The position numbers and the translations under genes are program-made. The notes under the pieces were generated by a model. That model was not told where the DNA came from. It did no database searches and worked only from the letters and a program-made list of their open reading frames with translations. DNA of 11,097 bases. Source: Dehalococcoidia bacterium (lineage in GTDB: Bacteria; Chloroflexota; Dehalococcoidia; DSTF01; JALHUB01). This document shows positions 5,986-11,097 of this stretch, in pieces (within the stretch, counting starts at the first letter, position 1; each line of letters starts with the position of its first letter). The stretch is taken from assembly GCA_022865685.1 (NCBI GenBank), contig JALHUB010000210.1, forward strand, positions 1 to 11,097. Direction: 5' to 3'.

Positions 5986-6632
5986 GACCGTCGCTCCTCG
6001 TCCGCCGCCGCGGCCGCATCGGCGACGACGATAACGCGCGCCGCCTTCACCCTGTTCGCCGGCTGATCCTCGCCGGCCATCATCCGCCGCAGGGCGTCGC
6101 GCTTGGCCGCGCCGGCAACGAGAAACACGACGACGCGTGCCGCCGAAAGCACCGGCAGCGTGAGCGTCAAGCGGTCGTGGTCGGGCCGCATCACCCTCAC
6201 GACCCACCGCTCCCGCTCTTCGAGCGCGGCATCGCCGGGGACGAGCGACGCCGTATGGCCGTCCGATCCCAGGCCGAGGAAGGCGAAGTCGAACTCCGGC
6301 TGCCCGCCCGCGAAGAAACCTCGCAGCTCTTCCTCGTAGGCGGCGGAGTCGCAGGTCTCGCCGGGCATGCGGTGGACATGCGCCGGCACGAATGACAGGA
6401 GCGCGCGGCTCGCCATGTGGTAGTTGGATGCCGGGTCGTGGGGAGAGACGCAACGCTCATCGCTGAAGAAGACCTCCATGCCGTCCCAGTGGCTCGGCTC
6501 CCGCGCCAGGCGCTGGTAGACGGGCCGCGGGGTCACGCCGCCGGCAAGCACGATGGTGCGCGGCCGCGCCTCACGAAACAGGACGACCGCGGCTTCGACG
6601 ATGTCAGACGTCACGATGAGCTCCGGGGCCAT
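5982..6632 (-). CDS. pgl: 6-phosphogluconolactonase (DevB/Pgl type)
   Basis: Hydrolyses 6-phosphogluconolactone to 6-phosphogluconate, the step between zwf and gnd. The protein is 216 aa, slightly shorter than the typical 225-250. Family motifs are visible: LAGGVTPRPVY at residues 29-39 (phosphate-binding loop), FFSDERCV at 55-62 with SNYHMA at 69-74, and LGLGSDGHTASLVPG at 119-133 containing the catalytic-region Asp-Gly-His. The C-terminal VAGAAKRDALRR block at about 172-183 and a PANRVKAARV block follow. The gene begins 27 nt after gnd and ends in a 4-nt ATGA overlap with zwf, so translation of pgl and zwf is probably coupled. The last residues are an Ala-rich helix and a charged tail. It belongs to the glucosamine-6-phosphate isomerase-like fold; the zwf/gnd context decides between lactonase and isomerase. 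Confidence 0.94.
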   Translation of the reverse strand: MAPELIVTSDIVEAAVVLFREARPRTIVLAGGVTPRPVYQRLAREPSHWDGMEVFFSDERCVSPHDPASNYHMASRALLSFVPAHVHRMPGETCDSAAYEEELRGFFAGGQPEFDFAFLGLGSDGHTASLVPGDAALEERERWVVRVMRPDHDRLTLTLPVLSAARVVVFLVAGAAKRDALRRMMAGEDQPANRVKAARVIVVADAAAAADEERRS

Positions 6633-6659
6633 ATGAACCCCCGACCGGCGGTCTGCCGC

Positions 6660-7529
6660 CTATTCTGTCTTCACCGCGTGCCCACCGAATTCGTTGCGCA
6701 GCGCGGCGATCACCTTCATGGCAAAGGAGTCGTCCTGTCGCGAGGCGAAACGCGCGAACAGGCTGAGGGCAATGGCAGGCGCCGGCACGCTTTCGTTTAT
6801 CGCCTCCAGCACCGTCCAGCGGCCCTCGCCGGAGTCCTCCACGTAGCCGCGCAATTGCGAGAGATGCGGGTCCTTCGCAAATGCCCGCTCCGCCAGCTCC
6901 AGCAGCCACGACCGGACGACGCTGCCGCGATTCCAGAGCCGCGCTATCTCGTGCAGTTCCAGCTCGAACGTGGAGGCCTCCAGGATCTCGAACCCCTCCG
7001 CGTAGGCCTCGAGCATCGCGTACTCGATGCCGTTGTGCGCCATCTTGACGAAGTGTCCGGCGCCGACCGGCCCGACGTGGGCGTATCCGTCCTCCGGCGC
7101 CAGCGTCTTCAGCGCCGGCTCGATGCGCGCGAATGCCGCGTCGCTGCCGCCGGCCATCAGGCAGTAGCCGTTCTCCAACCCCCAGACGCCGCCCGACGTG
7201 CCGGCGTCGACGAACATGAGCCCACGCTTTTCGAGCTCCGCGCCGCGGCGCAGGCTATCGCGGAAGTTGGAGTTGCCGCCGTCGACGACGAGGTCGCCGC
7301 GCTGGAGGAGGCCGGCGACTTCCTTGATGCTCTGCTCCGTCGGCGCGCCGGCGGGCACCATCAGCCAGACGGTCCGCGGCGCCGCCAGCTTCCCGACCAG
7401 CTCCGACAGCGACGCTACCTGCGACACCTTGGGGTCGCGGTCGTAGCCGACGACGTCATGCCCACCACGGCGCAGCCGCTCCGCCATGTTGGCGCCCATC
7501 CGGCCCAGGCCCACCCTCCCTATCTGCAT
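6660..7529 (-). CDS. gnd: 6-phosphogluconate dehydrogenase, decarboxylating (short YqeC/GndA-like form)
   Basis: Oxidatively decarboxylates 6-phosphogluconate to ribulose 5-phosphate and CO2. The protein is 289 aa, matching the short family of about 300 aa rather than the 470-aa E. coli type. Rossmann motif GLGRMGAN is at residues 7-14. The second strand ends YDRD (29-32), where an acidic residue at 30 usually favours NAD+ over NADP+. DGGNSNFRDS is at 83-92, DAGTSGGVWGLENGYCLM at 108-125 (substrate-binding SGG), the catalytic KMAHN at 162-166, and NRGSVVRSWLLELA at 200-213. The true start is the ATG at 7529, giving MQIGRVGLG; an upstream in-frame ATG at 7610 lies inside tal-pgi. Only 1 nt separates the tal-pgi stop from this start. 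The cofactor preference is an inference from one position. Confidence 0.95.
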   Translation of the reverse strand: MQIGRVGLGRMGANMAERLRRGGHDVVGYDRDPKVSQVASLSELVGKLAAPRTVWLMVPAGAPTEQSIKEVAGLLQRGDLVVDGGNSNFRDSLRRGAELEKRGLMFVDAGTSGGVWGLENGYCLMAGGSDAAFARIEPALKTLAPEDGYAHVGPVGAGHFVKMAHNGIEYAMLEAYAEGFEILEASTFELELHEIARLWNRGSVVRSWLLELAERAFAKDPHLSQLRGYVEDSGEGRWTVLEAINESVPAPAIALSLFARFASRQDDSFAMKVIAALRNEFGGHAVKTE

Positions 7530-7530
7530 C

Positions 7531-10146
7531 TCACTGCCCCCAATCCAGCAGCGTCTCAACCGGCACCCGTCCGGCACGACGGCCGTGCGCCCGCAGCGAT
7601 TCGAGGTCACCCAGAGCCTGCGCCGCCTTCAGTGTGCCGAAGGTGAACGGCCGGCCCGGTATCGGCAGGTCCGTGTCGTCCTGCGAGATGACCTGGATGA
7701 ACACGCCCGTGTTGGGACCACCCTTGTGAAGCTGGCCCGTCGAATGGAGGTAGCGCGGCCCGAAGCCGACCGTCGTTGCTACTTTGAAGCGGTCGCGCAG
7801 GCGCACCCGCACGCGACGCAGTGCCTCCTCGTTCTCGGCGTTGCGCTGCATGTAGGCGGTGATGGCGATGTAATCGCCGGGGCGCACCCGCGCCAGAAGC
7901 GCGTCGAGGTCGTCGTTCGGGACGTCGGGTAACGGTCCGGCGGCGGCCAGGATGCGGTTTGTGGCGTCCTTCGCCTCCTGCACGTTCGGCTGGTCGAAGG
8001 GGTTGATGCCCAGGACGGCGCCGGCGACGGCCGTAGCGAACTCCCAGCGGAAGAACTCGGCGCCGAGTCTCGCCGGGCCGTCGAACTTGAGCGTCGCAGC
8101 CGGCCTGAGCGCGATCTCGTCGCCGATGGACACGAAAAGGCGGTCGTCGTCGTAGACCTCCGGCGGCCCCAGCGTCTCTCCTTCGACGGGCAGGATGCCC
8201 TTGCCCTCCTTGCCCGTCGATTCCGCGACGAGTTGCTCGACCCACGTCCCGAACGTCGAGACGGACGGCGGCAGGACCAGCGTGAGCTTGTCGCGGCCGG
8301 CCAGCGCTGCCTCGGCTATCACGGCGCCCAGCCACATTCCCGGGTTGTCGGCGACGGGCACGTAGGACGCGCAGGCGCAGGCCATCTCCATCGCCTGGCC
8401 GAGTAGGTCGCGCACGGGCGCGCCGACGAGCGCTGCCGGCACGAGCCCGAAGTACGAAAGCGCCGAGTAGCGTCCGCCGATGTCAGACTGGTTGAGGAAG
8501 ACGCGCCGGAAGCCGCTCTGTCGCGCGAAAGCCTCCAGTGACGAGCCGGCGTCGGTGATGACGATGAACTGCTCGCCGAGCCTGACCTTGTCATAGAAGT
8601 AGGCGCACTGGCAGGTCGTCTCGACCGTGCCACCCGACTTGCTGGCAACGATAAACAGCGTCCGGCCGAGGTCGAGCGAACGCTCCAGCGCAATGATGCT
8701 CGCCGGGTCGGTCGTATCGAGGACGTGCAGTCGCGGGAAACCGGGCGCGGCACCGAAGGTGGCGTGGATGACTTCCGGCGCCAGGCTGGAGCCGCCCATG
8801 CCCATCAGCACGACGTCGCGAAAGCCTTCGTCGGCTATCCGGCGGCCGAAGTCGATGAGGTCGCCGGCGGCCTCCGTCATCTGCTCCGCGACGGTGAGCC
8901 AGCCCAGGCGGTTGCTTATCTCCGTCGGGTCCGGCTTCCAGACCGAGTGGTCCTTCGCCCATATGCGACGCGGCACGTCCGCCTTCGCCATCGCCGCCAG
9001 CCGCGATTCGACGGCGTCGCCCAGCGGGCCGAGGCTGACGAGCGGGCGTCGCTCTTCCTCGACGATGGCGTGGCACTTGGCGTCGATTGCCTCCAGCAGC
9101 TTGTCATAGTCCTTAGCGAACGATTCCACGCCTTCTTCCAAGACCTTCGCGGTCACGGCATCGAGGTCGATTCCGGCTTCCGCGAGCGAGGCGATGACGC
9201 GCTCCGCTTCGTCGACGCCTCCTTCCACGGTCGGCCGGACGCGCCCGTGGTCGGCGAAGGCGCGAAGCGTCGACTCGGGCATCGTATTCACCGTGTCGGG
9301 GCCGATGAGCTCTTCGACGTAGAGGACGTCGGAAAAAGCGGGGTTCTTAGTGCTGGTGGATGCCCACAGTGGCCGCTGCACGTGCGCGCCCGCCGCCGCC
9401 AGCCGCTCCCATCGCTCGCCACTGAAGAGCCGCTTGAAGATCTGATAGGCGATCTTGGCGTTCGCGATCGCCGTCTTCCCTCGCTGCGGTGACGTCTCCG
9501 GCAGCAGCGCATCGACGGCCGTGTCGACCCGCGAGACGAAGAACGACGCGACGCTGGCGATCTGCCCGATGGGCTGGCCGGCTTCCAGACGGCGCTCCAG
9601 TCCCTTGATGTAGGCCAGCGCGACCCGTTCCTGCGCCTTCACGTCGAACAGGAGCGTGATGTTGATATTGATACCCTGCGCCGTCAACTCCTCGACGGCG
9701 GGCGCGCCTTCGATAGTGCCCGGAACCTTGAGCATCACGTTCGGTCGAGCCAGGCGGCGCCACAGGTCCTTCACCTCGGCGATCGTGCCGGCGGTGTCGT
9801 GGGCGAGGTCCGGCGAAGCCTCCAGGCTGACGAAGCCGTCGCCGCCGTTCGTCTTATCGTAGATTGGGCGAAGGACGTCCGCCGTCATGGCGATGTCCTC
9901 GATGGACAGATGCAGGAAGAGCGTCTTCGGGTCGCGCTCGCCGCCTTCGACGAGGGCGCGCAGCGCCTGGTCGTAGTCCGTGGAGCCGGAGATCGCCTTG
10001 TTGAAGATCGTCGGGTTGGAGGTGATCCCGGTGACCGCGAACTCGTCCATCAGGCGCTTCAGCTCGCCTGATTCGACGAGCCCCCTGCGGACGTAGTCCA
10101 GCCACACGCTCTGCCCCAGGCGTCGCAACTCCTGCAGCGGGTTCAT
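7531..10146 (-). CDS. tal-pgi: bifunctional transaldolase / glucose-6-phosphate isomerase fusion
   Basis: An 871-aa fusion of two pentose phosphate and glycolysis enzymes. Residues about 1-360 are transaldolase: GITSNPTIFNKAI at 40-52, FVSLEASP at 105-112, VMLKVPGT at 137-144 with Lys140 as the Schiff-base lysine, ININITLLFD at 159-168, SRVD at 205-208, and STKNP at 265-269. Residues about 370-871 are glucose-6-phosphate isomerase: MGMGGSSLAPEV at 448-459, ASKSGGTVET at 501-510, GGRYSALS at 557-564, AESTGKEGKGILP at 641-653 with Glu642 matching the catalytic glutamate, NPFDQPNVQEAK at 715-726 with Lys726 as the likely catalytic lysine, and HSTGQLHKGGP at 801-811. The same fusion is known in several bacterial groups (often about 950 aa), so this copy is compact. 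A strong AGGAGG at 10154-10159, 7 nt before the ATG, supports the start, which overlaps rpiB by 4 nt. Confidence 0.96.
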   Translation of the reverse strand: MNPLQELRRLGQSVWLDYVRRGLVESGELKRLMDEFAVTGITSNPTIFNKAISGSTDYDQALRALVEGGERDPKTLFLHLSIEDIAMTADVLRPIYDKTNGGDGFVSLEASPDLAHDTAGTIAEVKDLWRRLARPNVMLKVPGTIEGAPAVEELTAQGININITLLFDVKAQERVALAYIKGLERRLEAGQPIGQIASVASFFVSRVDTAVDALLPETSPQRGKTAIANAKIAYQIFKRLFSGERWERLAAAGAHVQRPLWASTSTKNPAFSDVLYVEELIGPDTVNTMPESTLRAFADHGRVRPTVEGGVDEAERVIASLAEAGIDLDAVTAKVLEEGVESFAKDYDKLLEAIDAKCHAIVEEERRPLVSLGPLGDAVESRLAAMAKADVPRRIWAKDHSVWKPDPTEISNRLGWLTVAEQMTEAAGDLIDFGRRIADEGFRDVVLMGMGGSSLAPEVIHATFGAAPGFPRLHVLDTTDPASIIALERSLDLGRTLFIVASKSGGTVETTCQCAYFYDKVRLGEQFIVITDAGSSLEAFARQSGFRRVFLNQSDIGGRYSALSYFGLVPAALVGAPVRDLLGQAMEMACACASYVPVADNPGMWLGAVIAEAALAGRDKLTLVLPPSVSTFGTWVEQLVAESTGKEGKGILPVEGETLGPPEVYDDDRLFVSIGDEIALRPAATLKFDGPARLGAEFFRWEFATAVAGAVLGINPFDQPNVQEAKDATNRILAAAGPLPDVPNDDLDALLARVRPGDYIAITAYMQRNAENEEALRRVRVRLRDRFKVATTVGFGPRYLHSTGQLHKGGPNTGVFIQVISQDDTDLPIPGRPFTFGTLKAAQALGDLESLRAHGRRAGRVPVETLLDWGQ

Positions 10147-10595
10147 CTTCTCTCCTCCTCCATCGCCGCGACCTTTGCCAGCCGACGCACGTGTCGCTCC
10201 TCGCCGGTGAACCGGGCTTCCACGAAGACCTTAACGATTTCGGCGGCCAGCTCCGGCCCGATCACCCGCGCTCCCAGGCAGCAGACGTTCGCGTTGTCGT
10301 GCTCCACCATCTGGTGCGCGGTGTAGGTGTCATGCGACAGGGCAGCGCGGATGCCGCGCATCTTGCTCGCCGCGATGGCAGCGCCGGCGCCCGACCCGCA
10401 GACGAGGATGCCGCGTTCCGCCTTCCCTTCGACGACTGCCCGGCCGACAGCGCGGGCGTAGTCGGGATAGTCGTCGCCCGACTCGACCGAGTGCGCGCCC
10501 AGGTCCAGCACCTCGTGGCCGGCGTCGCGCAAGACCTGGGCGATATAGCGCTTCAACTCAAAGCCGCCGTGATCGGCACCGAGAGCGACCTTCAT
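10143..10595 (-). CDS. rpiB: ribose-5-phosphate isomerase B
   Basis: Interconverts ribulose 5-phosphate and ribose 5-phosphate; 150 aa, the usual RpiB/LacAB size. GADHGGFELK at residues 6-15 supplies Asp8 and His9, DYPDYA is at 42-47, and VCGSGAGAAIAASK at 65-78 contains the catalytic Cys66 and the anion-hole glycines. HDNANVCCLGARVIG at 99-113 supplies the conserved His99 and Asn. Typical members have CGTGIGMSIAANK and HNNAN, so the site is intact with conservative changes. It overlaps the transketolase stop by 4 nt (ATGA) and ends with a 4-nt overlap with tal-pgi. The Glu/Arg-rich C-terminal tail is encoded by the same purine-rich stretch that provides the tal-pgi Shine-Dalgarno. Confidence 0.95.
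   Translation of the reverse strand: MKVALGADHGGFELKRYIAQVLRDAGHEVLDLGAHSVESGDDYPDYARAVGRAVVEGKAERGILVCGSGAGAAIAASKMRGIRAALSHDTYTAHQMVEHDNANVCCLGARVIGPELAAEIVKVFVEARFTGEERHVRRLAKVAAMEEERR
10154..10159 (-). promoter_or_regulatory. strong ribosome binding site of tal-pgi
   Basis: AGGAGG on the minus strand, 7 nt before the tal-pgi ATG, lying inside the last codons of rpiB. It is the strongest Shine-Dalgarno in the operon, so tal-pgi can be initiated efficiently even though it overlaps rpiB. Confidence 0.7.
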
Positions 10596-11097
10596 CGCTT
10601 CACCAGTTTCCGCGCCCGTTCGGCGACGTTCTCCGGCGTGAAGCCGAACTTCTCGAATAGCACCTCGCCCGGCGCCGACGCCCCGAAGTGGTCGATTCCG
10701 ACGGCGTCATCCGCCCACTCGCGCCAGCCGAAGGTCGTCGCTGCTTCGACGGCGAGGCGCGGGATGCCCGGCGGCAGCACTTCGTCGCGGTATTCCTTCG
10801 ACTGCTCGCGGAACAGCTTCCATGAAGGCATAGAGACGACACGCGCCAACACCTCCTGTTCCCGCAGCAGCTTGCGCGCCTCTAGACAGACCGACACCTC
10901 GGACCCCGTTCCGATGAGGACGACGTGGGAGCCGTCCTCCATCACGTAGGCGCCCTTTTCGACGGCGCCGCCGGGCTTGAGCACCGGCAGCTTCTGGCGC
11001 GTCAGGATGAGCGCCGTTGGGCCTTCGTCGCGCTCCAGGGCGATGCGCCAGGCCGCGGCCGTCTCGTTGGCGTCGGCCGGGCGGATTAGCAGTAGAT
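10592..11097 (-). CDS. tkt: transketolase, C-terminal part (runs off the window)
   Basis: The last 167 codons of a transketolase whose 5' end lies beyond the right edge. It transfers two-carbon ketol units between pentose, erythrose and hexose phosphates using thiamine diphosphate. Visible are the end of the middle pyrimidine-binding domain (RPADANETAAAWRIAL, then ALILTRQKLP) and the whole C-terminal domain: GTGSEVSVCLEARKLL, VVSMPSWKLF, RLAVEAA, and FGASAPGEVLFEKFGFT close to the end. These match the C-terminal domain of full-length transketolases rather than DXP synthase. The first complete codon is at 11095. The stop overlaps the rpiB start by 4 nt, placing it upstream of rpiB in the same operon. 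The ATP-binding, phosphate-binding and main cofactor regions are outside the window and cannot be assessed. Confidence 0.95.
   Translation of the reverse strand, partial: LLLIRPADANETAAAWRIALERDEGPTALILTRQKLPVLKPGGAVEKGAYVMEDGSHVVLIGTGSEVSVCLEARKLLREQEVLARVVSMPSWKLFREQSKEYRDEVLPPGIPRLAVEAATTFGWREWADDAVGIDHFGASAPGEVLFEKFGFTPENVAERARKLVKR

Noticed and set aside
5986..6453. Upstream in-frame extension of zwf (to 634 aa)
   Set aside because: The extension lies inside pgl in another frame and is Arg/Pro-rich; the ATG at 5985 has a good Shine-Dalgarno and gives the normal G6PDH length.
7530..7610. Upstream start for gnd at 7610
   Set aside because: It would add 27 residues before the Rossmann motif and overlap the tal-pgi C-terminus; MQIGRVGLG at 7529 is the standard N-terminus.
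1..11097. CRISPR array, insertion sequence, tRNA/rRNA or prophage genes
   Set aside because: No regularly spaced repeats, transposase or integrase motifs, tRNA-like cloverleaf or rRNA segments were seen by eye on either strand.

Overview
This is a GC-rich bacterial chromosomal window (visibly well above 60% GC in coding parts). It is dense in ordinary metabolic and envelope genes and shows no phage, insertion sequence, CRISPR array or RNA gene. The overlapping ATGA junctions, a fused transaldolase/glucose-6-phosphate isomerase, a short YqeC-type 6-phosphogluconate dehydrogenase and a two-gene BcrA-like ABC-2 exporter would suit an uncultured Chloroflexota (Dehalococcoidia-like) or a similar high-GC soil or subsurface lineage. 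That placement is inference, not proof.

Left part (1-2921, + strand): a possible C-terminal tail of an upstream gene (1-80), then a two-gene ABC-2 exporter (ATPase 251-1162, permease 1159-1995, joined by ATGA), then a YihY/BrkB-family membrane protein (2022-2921). The YihY reading frame has no ATG, GTG or TTG in its N-terminal part and appears to start at a CTG behind a good Shine-Dalgarno sequence.

Middle (2940-4524): a small unrecognised lipoprotein on the - strand whose signal-peptide region is built on a perfect 19-bp hairpin. A divergent promoter region follows, and then a zinc-dependent alcohol dehydrogenase on the + strand whose likely promoter sits so close to its ATG that the transcript would be leaderless.

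Right part (4549-11097, - strand): an almost gapless pentose phosphate operon, read right to left as transketolase (partial, runs off the window), rpiB, tal-pgi fusion, gnd, pgl, zwf. Three of the five junctions are 4-nt stop/start overlaps, one is a 1-nt gap and one a 27-nt gap. Together the products cover the oxidative branch (G6P to 6-phosphogluconolactone to 6-phosphogluconate to Ru5P), the Ru5P/R5P isomerase, the transketolase and transaldolase carbon shuffles, and return of F6P to G6P. Only ribulose-5-phosphate 3-epimerase is not seen. The operon converges on the alcohol dehydrogenase with a 24-bp gap.

I found no convincing new multi-gene system. The most notable items are the hairpin inside the lipoprotein gene, the non-canonical YihY start, the leaderless dehydrogenase and the cofactor pattern within the pentose phosphate operon.
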